Below, in pieces: positions 42,839 to 51,746 of a stretch of 64,000 nucleotides of DNA. The stretch spans positions 62,001 to 126,000 of the forward strand of contig CALVPT010000002.1 in NCBI GenBank assembly GCA_944354125.1, written 5' to 3'. The position numbers and the translations under genes were made by a program. The notes below the pieces were generated by a model. That model was not told the DNA's origin and did not search any database. It saw only the letters and a list, made by a program, of their open reading frames with translations. How positions within the stretch are numbered: the first letter of the stretch is position 1; every line of letters begins with the position of its first letter. Origin of the DNA: an uncultured Clostridia bacterium. GTDB lineage: Bacteria; Bacillota; Clostridia; Christensenellales; Borkfalkiaceae.

Positions 42839-43306
42839 TTACTCCTCGTCGTCCTTTACGTCGACGATATCCGTCGCCTTGTCGATGTAGAGTATGCCGT
42901 CGAGGTGGTCAAATTCGTGGCACATGCAACGCGCAAAAAAACCCTCGCCCGTCACCGTATGCTTTCTGCCGTGTCTGTCGCGGTATTCGGCCTTGACCTT
43001 GTTGGGGCGCGTGACGACGCCCTGTTTGCCCTTTACAGAGAGACAGCCCTCGGGACCCGTCTGTTCGCCCTTGACGGAGAGGATTTTGGGGTTAATCATC
43101 TCGAAATATCCCTCATCGAGGTCGATTACCACCACCCTCTTGCTTATGCCGACCTGGGGTGCGGCAAGTCCCGCTCCGTTTTCCTTTCTGACAGTATCCT
43201 TCATGTCGTCGAGGAGCGCGGCGAGCTCTCCGTCGAACTTTCTGACCTCCTCGCAAGGCGTGCGCAGCACTTCATCGCCAACCTGTACGACGTATCTCAA
43301 TGCCAT
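42839..43306 (-). CDS. def: Peptide deformylase
   Basis: Removes the formyl group from new proteins. The 155 residues carry the three motifs GAGLAAPQVGISKR, GPEGCLSVKGKQG and MCHEFDHLDGILYID (HEFDH replaces the usual HExDH with the same ligands). It lies between priA and fmt as in Bacillus. An AGGAGG site precedes the ATG. Confidence 0.96.
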   Translation of the reverse strand: MALRYVVQVGDEVLRTPCEEVRKFDGELAALLDDMKDTVRKENGAGLAAPQVGISKRVVVIDLDEGYFEMINPKILSVKGEQTGPEGCLSVKGKQGVVTRPNKVKAEYRDRHGRKHTVTGEGFFARCMCHEFDHLDGILYIDKATDIVDVKDDEE

Positions 43307-43369
43307 AAAAATATACCTCCTGCCCGTGACGGCAATGTAAATATTGTAAATTGCCCCCGTACTATGCCC

Positions 43370-45538
43370 TTACGAAAGGTTTACGGGGTTTTCCTCTATG
43401 TATACGAGCACGGACGGGGACGACGCCTCCGCCGCGATGTCGTATATCCTTGAAAGCAGCTTGTCCGACCTAAGGCGCATGAGCACCTGATAGCGCACCT
43501 TGCCCTGAATCTTCTTTATGGGCGAGTGCATCTTGTTGAGGAAGATAAATTCGTTCGGGGCGGCCGCCCTGAGCTCTTCGACGGCAAAATATGCCGTCTT
43601 AAGCGCCTCCAGCGCCGCTTTGTCCTCCTCGGCGACGACCATCACCCTGCATATCAGCGAATAGGGCGGAAAGAGCGCCGCCTTTCTCATCTTTATCTCG
43701 TTTTCGAAAAAGCCGATGTAGTCGTAGTTTACGGCAAAGCGCAGAATGTAGTTGTCGGGCGAGTAGGTCTGAAGCACTACTTTGCCCTTTGCGCCCGCCC
43801 TGCCGCTTCTGCCTGCCACCTGCGTTATGAGCTGAAAGGTGCGTTCGCCGCTGCGATAGTCCGAAAAATGCAGGCTCATGTCGGCATCCAGAATGCCCAC
43901 GAGCGTGACCGACGGGAAGTCGTGCCCCTTGGCTATCATCTGCGTGCCGACGAGTATGTCCGCCTCCCTGTCGGCAAACCGCCTGAGTATCTTATAGTGC
44001 CCGTCCTTGCCCGTGACGGTGTCGTTATCCATCCTTAAAATGCGCGCCGAGGGGAAGAGTTCCTTGAGCTCCGCCACCACCCTCTGCGTGCCCGTGCCGC
44101 TGTACCTTAAATGTCTGCCGCCGCACTCGGGACAGGCGTCGAGCATGCGGTATCTTGCGCCGCAGTAGTGACACTTGAGGCAATTTTCCTCGCTGTGATA
44201 TGTCAGCGAGACGTCGCAGTTTTCGCACTTTGCGACATATCCGCAGTCGGTGCATATGACCGTCTGAGAATATCCCCTGCGGTTCAAAAATATTATTGCC
44301 TGATTGCCCGATGACAGCGCCTCCTCAAGCTCCGCCCTGAGCGCCCTTGACAGATTTGAGGGATTGCCGCGCCTAAGTTCCCTGCGCATGTCGGCAATCT
44401 CGATTTCGGGCATGGGCTTGCCGTTTATCCTCTCGGTTAAGGTGACAAGGCCGTATCTGCCCTCCCTGGCCTCGATATAGCTCTCGACGGAGGGCGTGGC
44501 GCTGCCGAGCACGAGCTTGCAGCCGTTATATTCCGCCCTCTTTTTTGCTATCTCTATGGTTGAATACCTGGGAGCCGTCTCCGAATTGTAGGAGGTGTCG
44601 TGTTCCTCGTCGATTATTATGACGCCCAGATTTTCGAGCGGCGCGAAGATGGCGGAGCGCGCGCCTATGGCAATTTTAGCCTCGCCCGAGCGCAGACGCC
44701 ACCATTCGTCGAACCTCTCCCCTGCCGACAGTCCGCTGTGCATTATGGCTGCCCGTGAGCCGAAACGCCGCCTGAGCTGGGAGAGCATCTGGGGCGTAAG
44801 CGATATTTCGGGCACCAAAAATATTGAGGACCTGCCCTCGGCGAGCTGACGGGCGATTAAAGTAAGATATATCTCCGTCTTGCCGCTGCCCGTGACGCCG
44901 TGAATGAGCTGCACGCTCTTGGGAGAAGCCGTAATGTATTCGACTGCCTGCCGCTGCGCGGGGGTGAGTATTTTGCCCTGTTCTTCGCCGCCCTCCTCGG
45001 GTATGGGCGTGCGGTTGCGCCTTATCTTGTATACCTCGGCAAGTCCCTTTTCTATGAGAGAATTTACTGCGCTGCGCGAATACTTGAGGCAAAAAGGCGT
45101 AAATTCCCTGTCACCGTCCTTCAATTCCCCGAGCGCGGCGAGCTGTTTTTTCGCCGAGGCGCGTATCTCCCCCTGCTCCCCCGTAGCGCGGATAAACTTT
45201 TTATATACCTCGCTGACCTTCCCGAGGCGCATTTCGGAGGGAATGAAGAGCCTGAGCGAAGCGGCCTTGGGCACGCGGTAACGCTCGGCTATGAAGTTCA
45301 TGAGCGAAAAGCATTCGGGCACGAGCGCGGGCTGTTCGTCGTAGACTTCGTATACCGCCTTGATTTTCTGCGCGTCGAAAGAGGGGGTATCGCTCAAGCC
45401 GATTACGAACCCCTCGAGTATTCTGCCGCCGAACGGCACTTTTACCCTGCACCCCACCTCTGTTTCGGGAGGGCAGGAATATTCAAACACCCTGTCGACC
45501 TGCGAATGGGCGATATCGACGATTACCTGTGCGTACAT
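43370..45538 (-). CDS. priA: Primosomal helicase PriA
   Basis: Restarts stalled replication forks by reloading the replicative helicase. The 722 residues show an N-terminal 3'-DNA-binding domain, Walker A LIHGVTGSGKTEIYLTL, the DEEHD box IIIDEEHDTSYNSETAPRY, eight-cysteine zinc region CTDCGYVAKCENCDVSL...CLKCHYCGARYRMLDACPECGG in pieces, and QVAGRSGRAGAKG. coaBC, which precedes it in Bacillus, is missing. Confidence 0.96.
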   Translation of the reverse strand: MYAQVIVDIAHSQVDRVFEYSCPPETEVGCRVKVPFGGRILEGFVIGLSDTPSFDAQKIKAVYEVYDEQPALVPECFSLMNFIAERYRVPKAASLRLFIPSEMRLGKVSEVYKKFIRATGEQGEIRASAKKQLAALGELKDGDREFTPFCLKYSRSAVNSLIEKGLAEVYKIRRNRTPIPEEGGEEQGKILTPAQRQAVEYITASPKSVQLIHGVTGSGKTEIYLTLIARQLAEGRSSIFLVPEISLTPQMLSQLRRRFGSRAAIMHSGLSAGERFDEWWRLRSGEAKIAIGARSAIFAPLENLGVIIIDEEHDTSYNSETAPRYSTIEIAKKRAEYNGCKLVLGSATPSVESYIEAREGRYGLVTLTERINGKPMPEIEIADMRRELRRGNPSNLSRALRAELEEALSSGNQAIIFLNRRGYSQTVICTDCGYVAKCENCDVSLTYHSEENCLKCHYCGARYRMLDACPECGGRHLRYSGTGTQRVVAELKELFPSARILRMDNDTVTGKDGHYKILRRFADREADILVGTQMIAKGHDFPSVTLVGILDADMSLHFSDYRSGERTFQLITQVAGRSGRAGAKGKVVLQTYSPDNYILRFAVNYDYIGFFENEIKMRKAALFPPYSLICRVMVVAEEDKAALEALKTAYFAVEELRAAAPNEFIFLNKMHSPIKKIQGKVRYQVLMRLRSDKLLSRIYDIAAEASSPSVLVYIEENPVNLS

Positions 45539-45607
45539 ACCCTTTTACACGTAAAGCGCGGAACAACTGACCGCGCCCGATTGCCTTAAAAAAGCCGCAT
45601 ATATGAA

Positions 45608-45631
45608 ATATTACGGCGCGAGCCGTAATAT
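45608..45631 (-). terminator. Hairpin after rpoZ
   Basis: A perfect 10-bp stem ATATTACGGC/GCCGTAATAT with GCGA loop, 10 bases past the rpoZ stop. On the minus strand a T-run appears about 20 bases farther on, so termination may be partial and allow priA expression. Confidence 0.55.
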
Positions 45632-45640
45632 CCTTTAGCT

Positions 45641-45862
45641 TTAGTCCTTGACCGACTTGATTTTGCCCTCTTCGATTTCCTCGCAGGCAAGGGCTATTTC
45701 CTTGAGCTTGCCGGGGTTTTCGTTGATGTTGTTTACGCTGTTCTGTTCAATGAGCTGACGGGCGCGCTTGGAGACCACTACGCAAAGTTCATAGCGCGAA
45801 GCGGGGTGACCGTCGTGACCGAGTTTTTCGATGAGAGAATCTACTGCGGGTACGTTAATCAT
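45641..45862 (-). CDS. rpoZ: RNA polymerase omega subunit
   Basis: Small subunit that helps assemble RNA polymerase. The 73 residues begin MINVPAVDSLIEKLG and include RYELCVVVSKRARQLIEQ, the conserved beta'-contacting helix. It overlaps gmk by four bases (ATGA). Confidence 0.9.
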   Translation of the reverse strand: MINVPAVDSLIEKLGHDGHPASRYELCVVVSKRARQLIEQNSVNNINENPGKLKEIALACEEIEEGKIKSVKD

Positions 45863-46419
45863 TTTTTTATATCTCCTTTTTCGAGTATTGCAATGACTTG
45901 CCCGACTGCCTTGCCGAGGTCGTCGTTAATTATTACATAGTCGTATTGGGGGCTCTTGGAGAGTTCGTAGTCGGCGCGCTGAACCCTGCGCTCTATGACT
46001 TCCTCGTCCTCCGTACCCCTGCCGCGCAGCCGTGTCAGGAGCGTCTGCCTGTCGGGCGGAGCTATCATGACGAGCACTGCGTCGGGATATGCCTTTTTTA
46101 CGTTGAGCGCGCCGTCTACGTCTATTTCGAGTATGACGTCGCCCTCCTTAAGTTTATCTTCGACGAACTTTCTGGGCGTGCCGTAATAGTTGTCGAAGTG
46201 CATCGAATATTCCAACAATCCGTTTTCTTCTATGAGCCTTATAAATCTTTCTTTGGTAAGGAAGAAGTAGCTCTTGCCGTCAACTTCGCCCTCTCTCGGC
46301 GCGCGCGTCGTGCAGGACACGGACAGAGCCGCCTTCCTGGACTTTAATATTTCGGCGACTATCGTGCCTTTGCCCACGCCCGAGGGACCTGATATGACGA
46401 GCAGCGTACCTTTACTCAA
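45859..46419 (-). CDS. gmk: Guanylate kinase
   Basis: Phosphorylates GMP to GDP. The 186 residues show the P loop LVISGPSGVGKGTIV, SCTTRAPREGEVDGKSYFFL and DNYYGTPRKFVEDKL. It overlaps yicC (8 bases) and rpoZ (4 bases), so the three genes are coupled. remA, between yicC and gmk in Bacillus, is absent. Confidence 0.97.
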   Translation of the reverse strand: MSKGTLLVISGPSGVGKGTIVAEILKSRKAALSVSCTTRAPREGEVDGKSYFFLTKERFIRLIEENGLLEYSMHFDNYYGTPRKFVEDKLKEGDVILEIDVDGALNVKKAYPDAVLVMIAPPDRQTLLTRLRGRGTEDEEVIERRVQRADYELSKSPQYDYVIINDDLGKAVGQVIAILEKGDIKK

Positions 46420-47287
46420 TATTCTGTACCTGTTCCCTTATTTTTTCTATTTCGTTTTTGAGCTCTAACCCGAGCTTCGTGATTATTATGTCGTTCGACT
46501 TGGAACAGAGAGTATTCGCCTCCCTGTTGAATTCCTGCACGAGGAAGTCGAGCTTTCTGCCCACAAGCTTGAGCTTGCATATCTCCCTGAACTGGGCGAT
46601 GTGCGAAGAGAGCCTTGTAAGTTCTTCGTCTATGTTGCTCTTGTCGGCAAATACCGCAACTTCTGTGAGCAGCCTGCCCTCGTCGGCATTTACGCCCTCG
46701 AGGTAGTTTCTGACCTTCTCCTCGAGCTTTGCCCTGTAGTCTGCGGCAACCAGCGGCGCCCTTTCTACTACCTTTGCGACGAGTTCTTCTATGGTGTCCA
46801 CCCTGGACAGCATGTCCTCGGCAAGCTTTTTGCCCTCTCTCTCCCTCATTGCGCCGAGATTTTCAAGCGCGGAGGAAAGCGCCGCCCTGAGCGCGGCTAT
46901 GAGTTCGTCGTCTGCGCCCGAGCTCTCTTCCGCCCTTACGACGTCGGGCTGACGCATGAGCGAGGAGACCGTGACGTCGTATGCCAGCGAGGGGAAAAGC
47001 TGTCTTATCCTTTCCGCCGCCTCGACGTACGCCTTTGCCGCGCCCTCGTCCAAAGTCAGGCTCTTTGCCCTTTCGCGCCTGTCCGTAAGCGTTACGAACA
47101 CGTCGGCGTGACCTCTTGTCAGCTTGTCCCTGACCATCGTGCGTATGACTTCCTCATACGCGACGAATATCCTCGGACTCTTGACGGCAATGTCGAGATA
47201 GCGGTTGTTCACCGTCTTGATTTCGACGGTCAGTTCTATTCCGCCGTCCCTGTATTCTCCCCTGCCGTAACCTGTCATGCTGTACAT
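46412..47287 (-). CDS. YicC/YloC family endoribonuclease-like protein
   Basis: 291 residues starting MYSMTGYGRGEYRDGGI, the universal start of the YicC family. YicC proteins are linked to RNA turnover; Bacillus YloC cleaves RNA in vitro. Conserved parts: EIKTVNNRYLDIAVKSPR near the N terminus and the C-terminal domain ELTRLSSHIAQF and KLDFLVQEFNREANTLCSKS. First gene of yicC-gmk-rpoZ behind a near-consensus promoter. Confidence 0.93.
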   Translation of the reverse strand: MYSMTGYGRGEYRDGGIELTVEIKTVNNRYLDIAVKSPRIFVAYEEVIRTMVRDKLTRGHADVFVTLTDRRERAKSLTLDEGAAKAYVEAAERIRQLFPSLAYDVTVSSLMRQPDVVRAEESSGADDELIAALRAALSSALENLGAMREREGKKLAEDMLSRVDTIEELVAKVVERAPLVAADYRAKLEEKVRNYLEGVNADEGRLLTEVAVFADKSNIDEELTRLSSHIAQFREICKLKLVGRKLDFLVQEFNREANTLCSKSNDIIITKLGLELKNEIEKIREQVQNIE

Positions 47288-47320
47288 AGCAAAAGCTCCA
47301 AACGATAATATTGCTTATAC

Positions 47321-47349
47321 ATTATACTATACCGCGCCGCAAAAGACAA
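47321..47349 (-). promoter_or_regulatory. Promoter of yicC-gmk-rpoZ
   Basis: Minus strand TTGTCT (47349-47344), 17-base spacer, TATAAT (47326-47321); 33 bases before the yicC ATG. Confidence 0.8.
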
Positions 47350-47379
47350 GCCCGTTTGCTCTCATGGGGCAAATTTTTT

Positions 47380-48042
47380 TCAATAGTCGCCCGACTCGCG
47401 CGGAATAAGCCCTCTTCTTCGCGACGTCACCAGGCGGTACGCGTTTTTCGGAACGGTCTCGAAGGTGCACACCGACTGGTTGGAGGTGGCGATTATGCCC
47501 GAAATGTCGGCAAAATACGCCGTCCCCGACGCGACCATGACGATGGGCACGCCGTACAGATAGGCATAACTCCTTATAATCAGCGGAGGAATTTCGTCCG
47601 ACACCTCGCGCATGACTGCCACGGCGAGGTTACAGCCGCATTCCGACAGCGACTTTATTATTTCAGGAAAACACAGGTCTCCGTCGACTATCACGCCCAC
47701 CTTATAGCCGCTTAAGGTATATATGCCCAGTCCCGCGCCGCACCGCACCTCGTCGCCGTCGAGGACGTTGAGCATATCCGATATGCCCAACAGTCTCCCC
47801 CTGTCCGCCGCAGCCACCGAACGGCGCTTTAGCCCTCGGCTGTCCGTCGTGCAACCGCATAGAATTGCGCACTTTTCGGAAAAGGACAGCCGCGCCATCT
47901 CGCCGAACTTATCCGTTCTGCCTGAAAGCTCGCTCTCGTAGTCGACCTCTCCGAGCGCCGAAAAGCCGAAGAGCGCGACGTCGCACTCGGGGATATGCAG
48001 CGGAGCGTCCGACCTGCTCCGCGGAAATACGCAGATTTTCAT
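47380..48042 (-). CDS. Nitrilase-fold protein without catalytic residues
   Basis: 220 residues resembling a short carbon-nitrogen hydrolase. The block GYKVGVIVDGDLCFPEII corresponds to the nitrilase nucleophile elbow (usual form GVxICYDLRFPE), but the catalytic cysteine position holds Asp. The lysine block, normally YRKxHL, reads GISDMLNVLDG here with no lysine. RSYAYLYGVPIVMVASG matches the family's later strand. If the alignment is right this is a pseudoenzyme, perhaps a binding or regulatory protein. It lies alone, divergent from the M1 peptidase and convergent with nothing obvious. Confidence 0.65.
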   Translation of the reverse strand: MKICVFPRSRSDAPLHIPECDVALFGFSALGEVDYESELSGRTDKFGEMARLSFSEKCAILCGCTTDSRGLKRRSVAAADRGRLLGISDMLNVLDGDEVRCGAGLGIYTLSGYKVGVIVDGDLCFPEIIKSLSECGCNLAVAVMREVSDEIPPLIIRSYAYLYGVPIVMVASGTAYFADISGIIATSNQSVCTFETVPKNAYRLVTSRRRGLIPRESGDY

Positions 48043-48110
48043 ACTCCCATACTATTTTGCGCCGCCGAAAAAGGTTACTTGTTCTATGCGGACGAGCTGA
48101 AGCATACTCT

Positions 48111-49565
48111 ATGAATATGAAAAAGACAACGGCTTTTATTCTCACCGCCGCGACGGCGGTTATGATTTTACCTGCGACCGCCTGCAAGAGTTCGGACGGG
48201 GACAAACTGAACAGCTATGAGATAACGGCGACGTATGACGGCGAAAATACGCTGGAGGGCGCAATGACCTTCACCTTCTTCAACGACACGGAGAGCGAGA
48301 TAAGCGACCTTAAATTCAACCTCTGGGGCAACGCCTACCGCGAGGGTGCAAAGTATTCGCCCATAAGCGAGGAGGCGGCGACAAAGGCATACTATGACGG
48401 CATCAGCTACGGCGAAATGACCGTAGAAGAGGTGACGGGCTGCGCAGGCTGGGAGACGGGCGGCGAGGACGAGAACATTCTGACCGTCACCCTGCCGGAA
48501 AGCGTATACCCCGACGAGAGCGCACGCATTTCTCTTACTTATACCCTTAAACTTGCCAATGTAAACCACCGCACGGGCGTGACGCAGAAAACCGTAAACC
48601 TGGGGAATTTCTATCCCGTGCTGTGCGCCTATGACGAGCAGGGATATGCGGAGTCGCCCTACTACTCCTCGGGCGACCCGTTCGTGTCCGAATGCGCCGA
48701 TTATTCGGTGACTTTCAACCTGCCCAAACAGTTCACCGCGGCGACCAGCGGCAAGGAGGTCAGCCGCACGGTAATGGGCGACACCTCGACGGCAAAGTAT
48801 GAACTCAGCTGCGCCAGGGACTTTGCGGCAGTTCTCTCCGACAACTTTAAGACCCGACAGATAAAGGCGGACGACTGCGACATAACCGTGTACTATACGG
48901 GCGAACAGCCGCCCGAAAACATAGCCGAATGCGCCGCCGAGAGCGCCGATTACTTTTCGGACACGTTCGGCAAATATGCCTACCCCACCCTCTCGGTAGT
49001 GATGACGCCGCTGACCGTCAGCGGCATGGAATACCCCGCGCTCGTCATGATAGCCGACGACCTGTCCGCCTCCGACGGCATTTACACTACCGTGCACGAG
49101 ACGGCGCACCAGTGGTGGTATGCAATGGTCGGAAACGACCAGGTAAACTGCGCCTGGCAGGACGAAGGGCTGGCGGAATACTCGACGCTGTGCTTCTTCG
49201 AAAACCACCCCTCTTACGGCTTCACGCGCACGGCAATGCTGGGCACGGCAACCAAGGCGTACAGGGCATATTTTTCGGTATATAACCAGATTTTCGGCAA
49301 GGCGGACACCACAATGACGAGGTCGCTCGGCGACTTTGCAAGCGACTACGAATATGCCAACATAGCCTACAACAAGGCGCTCATCATGTTCGAAACGCTG
49401 CGCACCTCCATGGGGGACGAGAAGTTCTTCGCCGCGCTGAAAAAGTACTTCGGCGAAAATAAATTTGCATTGGCGAAATCCGAGAACCTCATAGCCGCAT
49501 TCGACTCGCTCTATGACGTCGAAGGCATGATTGCAGGCTTTGTAGAGGGCAAGACGGTAATCTGA
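48111..49565 (+). CDS. M1 family metallopeptidase, lipoprotein
   Basis: A 484-residue extracytoplasmic zinc peptidase. The signal peptide ends ILPATACKSS, giving a lipobox, so the protein would be anchored outside the membrane. The catalytic motif HETAHQWWYAMVGND with the third ligand in WQDEGLAEYSTL (Glu) is complete, and GMEYPAL replaces the GAMEN exopeptidase motif, as in many bacterial M1 relatives. A beta-sandwich precedes the catalytic domain. The ATG at 48111 or 48117 lacks a strong ribosome site. A terminator follows. Confidence 0.88.
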   Translation: MNMKKTTAFILTAATAVMILPATACKSSDGDKLNSYEITATYDGENTLEGAMTFTFFNDTESEISDLKFNLWGNAYREGAKYSPISEEAATKAYYDGISYGEMTVEEVTGCAGWETGGEDENILTVTLPESVYPDESARISLTYTLKLANVNHRTGVTQKTVNLGNFYPVLCAYDEQGYAESPYYSSGDPFVSECADYSVTFNLPKQFTAATSGKEVSRTVMGDTSTAKYELSCARDFAAVLSDNFKTRQIKADDCDITVYYTGEQPPENIAECAAESADYFSDTFGKYAYPTLSVVMTPLTVSGMEYPALVMIADDLSASDGIYTTVHETAHQWWYAMVGNDQVNCAWQDEGLAEYSTLCFFENHPSYGFTRTAMLGTATKAYRAYFSVYNQIFGKADTTMTRSLGDFASDYEYANIAYNKALIMFETLRTSMGDEKFFAALKKYFGENKFALAKSENLIAAFDSLYDVEGMIAGFVEGKTVI

Positions 49566-49642
49566 TTGCGGAAGGACTGCCCCTCCGCCACAAACAAAAT
49601 TCAAGGCGGTCTGCCGCACTTTTTTGGGGCAGACATATGAGC

Positions 49643-49676
49643 GGGCGCCGCGGCTTAAAGTCGCGGCGCCCCTTTA
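49643..49676 (+). terminator. Terminator after the M1 peptidase
   Basis: A perfect 10-bp stem GGGCGCCGCG/CGCGGCGCCC with nine-base loop, then TTTAAAATTTTT. Confidence 0.8.
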
Positions 49677-49757
49677 AAATTTTTCTCGATATTGCCAAAA
49701 AACGCCGCATATTGCGCGCAAAGGGGCAATCGGCCGACATTTTCTTAGCATAATTTG

Positions 49758-49786
49758 TTGCAAATGCGAAATTAGTGGGATATAAT
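49758..49786 (+). promoter_or_regulatory. Promoter of the corA leader and corA
   Basis: TTGCAA (49758-49763), 17-base spacer, TATAAT (49781-49786). The transcript would start near 49793, leaving a leader of about 145 bases before corA. Confidence 0.78.
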
Positions 49787-49819
49787 AATATTATAGAAAG
49801 TTTTTTCGAAAGGGATTGT

Positions 49820-49870
49820 ATGGACGCTAACCCAAGTTTTAAGAGCAACTTAACTTACCTTTCCGCATGA
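49820..49870 (+). CDS. Possible 16-residue leader peptide upstream of corA
   Basis: ATG at 49820 follows AAAGGG by five bases and reads MDANPSFKSNLTYLSA then TGA. Between it and corA a hairpin with GATGCG/CGCATC and an inner AGGC/GCCT can form, just ahead of the corA GAGGTG site. Leader peptides that sense Mg or amino acids precede Mg transporters in some bacteria; this is a candidate only. Confidence 0.4.
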   Translation: MDANPSFKSNLTYLSA

Positions 49871-49937
49871 CTTTGACGGCCGTAATTTGCCCGAGATGCG
49901 GAGAGGCGTGCCTTTGCGCATCGAAAAGAGGTGAATT

Positions 49938-50915
49938 ATGGTCAATTATTTTGTTTCAGACGGCGGAAACGCATTGAGCCGTCTGGAAAATTTCAAGCCG
50001 CTTTGCTGGGTGGATATGATAAGCCCCACCGACGGCGAAGTGGAAAGCGTTTCGCGCGCCACGGGCGTGCCCGAGGACATGATAAATGCCGCGCTGGATG
50101 AAGAAGAGCGCGCGCGTACAGAATTTGACGAGGGCTGTTCGCTGTTCGTCGTCGACTGCCCCATAATCGAGGAGAGAGATTCGGGCGATACCTATTCCAC
50201 TCTGCCCCTCGCGATAATATATAACAAGACGTGCATAATAACCGTCTGCCTGAAGGGCAACCCCGTACTCAAGGACTTTATAACGGGCAGGGTCAAGGTG
50301 GCGTGCAATAAGCCCGTGCACTTTACGCTGAACTTCATGATGGGCAACGCCAAGCGCTTTTTGTACTGCCTTAAGCAGATAGACAGAAAGAGCCAGCGCG
50401 TTCAGGCGGAACTTGCAAAGACGCTGAAAAATCAGGATATATTGCAGCTTTTGGAGCTTGAGAACTCGCTCGTCTACTTCTCTACCTCCTTAAACTCCAA
50501 CTCCAAGGTGCACGAAAAGCTTGCCAAGGTCGAGGCCGTTGCCACCAGCGAGGAATATCAGGACCTGTATGACGACATGGCGATAGAGTCGGGACAGGCG
50601 GTTGAAATGTGTAAGATTTACAAGGATACGCTTTCCGTCTCGATGGACGCATACGGTTCGGTAATCTCAAACAACGCCAACGACACGATGAAAAAGCTGA
50701 CCATAATAACCATACTGCTTGCAATCCCCACCATGATTGCAGGGTTCTGGGGCATGAACATGCCCGTTCCCTTCCAGGGCATGGACGGACTTGTATGGTT
50801 CTGGCTGGTCGTCGGCGCCACGCTTGTACTCACCGCGGTTGCGGGGGTATTCATGGTACGCTCCAACATACTCAACAGAAAGCCCAAAAGGCGCAACAAG
50901 AGGAACAGAAAATAA
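49938..50915 (+). CDS. corA: CorA-family divalent cation transporter
   Basis: Pentameric Mg2+ (or Co2+/Ni2+) channel. The 325 residues contain a cytoplasmic N domain, a long helix (about 150-260), TM1 LTIITILLAIPTMIAGFWG, the pore signature GMN (in WGMNMPVPF) and TM2 FWLVVGATLVLTAVAGVFMV, ending in a basic tail. An AAGAGGTG site precedes the ATG. The FmdB-like gene begins directly after its stop codon. Confidence 0.93.
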   Translation: MVNYFVSDGGNALSRLENFKPLCWVDMISPTDGEVESVSRATGVPEDMINAALDEEERARTEFDEGCSLFVVDCPIIEERDSGDTYSTLPLAIIYNKTCIITVCLKGNPVLKDFITGRVKVACNKPVHFTLNFMMGNAKRFLYCLKQIDRKSQRVQAELAKTLKNQDILQLLELENSLVYFSTSLNSNSKVHEKLAKVEAVATSEEYQDLYDDMAIESGQAVEMCKIYKDTLSVSMDAYGSVISNNANDTMKKLTIITILLAIPTMIAGFWGMNMPVPFQGMDGLVWFWLVVGATLVLTAVAGVFMVRSNILNRKPKRRNKRNRK

Positions 50916-51113
50916 ATGCCTATTCTGCAATATAAATGCCCGATATGCGGCAAGGAATTTGAAGAACTTGTCAGAAAGCCGACGGACGAAGTGCTCTGTC
51001 CGGAGTGCGGCAAACCTGCCGAAAGGTGCTACAGCGGCACCATGTTTTCGGCGACGGGCAAGCCGGCGAAAAAATGCAGCGGCAACTGCAAGACCTGCGG
51101 CGGCTGCAGATAA
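50916..51113 (+). CDS. FmdB-like zinc ribbon protein
   Basis: 65 residues starting MPILQYKCPICGKEFEELV, with the CxxC pairs KCPICG and LCPECG of the FmdB regulatory-protein family (function poorly known), and an added cysteine-rich tail CSGNCKTCGGCR that could bind another metal ion. It follows corA with no gap and probably shares its transcript; a link to metal uptake is plausible but unproven. Confidence 0.85.
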   Translation: MPILQYKCPICGKEFEELVRKPTDEVLCPECGKPAERCYSGTMFSATGKPAKKCSGNCKTCGGCR

Positions 51114-51134
51114 AAATTGTAAATGCAACCATAA

Positions 51135-51175
51135 AAGCCCGTCCTCAGGAGAAGTTTTCTCCTGAGGACGGGCTT
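51135..51175 (+). terminator. Terminator of corA-fmdB
   Basis: A perfect 19-bp stem (51135-51153 with 51157-51175) with a three-base loop; downstream is AAATC rather than a long T-run. Confidence 0.75.
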
Positions 51176-51290
51176 AAATCATATTCACCGAACTCTAAAG
51201 CCCCCCTTCATTACGCGCAGCTATATCTAAGCCAAACCTAACCGCGTCTATAGTACCCCTGTAAAATAACAAAATTTCATAAACCCGTCG

Positions 51291-51746
51291 TCATTTGCCG
51301 CATTTTCTATTTTTTAGATATTCATCGATCAGCTCGTCGCAGTTGGAATTGATATATGTAAAGCTTACCACCCTTTTACCCGATTTCAAAAACTTCCAAC
51401 GGGTTAAGTTCGGGTGCTCCCATAGTTCAAGATCTTTGAATTCATATCTCTTTTTTATCCCCAAATAATTGCGGTACTCGAACCCGTTTTCGTCAAAGCG
51501 TATCCGCCACAATGTCCAAAAAAGAGCAATGCACAAAATTACAAGGGATACCGCCGGAAAGAAAACAAGTATAAACACCATAGTCTCATATGAAGTGTCA
51601 CCGGAAAATAAATAGCAAAACACCCCGATTCCCAAAAAAACTATCGCCGAAACCAACATTGTTAACCTGTAAATCAGCGGTATGGCAACTTCATTTTTCC
51701 TCGCGTTATCTGAACCGTTCAACAATTTAAATATAAAATTCCACAT
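51291..51746 (-). CDS. Small membrane protein with PH-like domain, hypothetical
   Basis: 151 residues with two hydrophobic helices (about 30-50 and 58-82), then a beta-rich part (IRFDENGFEYRNYLGIKKRYEF) that resembles bacterial PH-like domains. It is noticeably more AT-rich than its neighbours. Function unknown. It stands alone between the corA terminator and an AT-rich gap, which may point to recent acquisition. Confidence 0.65.
   Translation of the reverse strand: MWNFIFKLLNGSDNARKNEVAIPLIYRLTMLVSAIVFLGIGVFCYLFSGDTSYETMVFILVFFPAVSLVILCIALFWTLWRIRFDENGFEYRNYLGIKKRYEFKDLELWEHPNLTRWKFLKSGKRVVSFTYINSNCDELIDEYLKNRKCGK

Noticed and set aside
48168-49619. A 483-codon minus-strand frame opposite the M1 peptidase
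   Set aside because: It mirrors the peptidase gene, which carries a complete HExxH zinc site; the shadow shows no domain.
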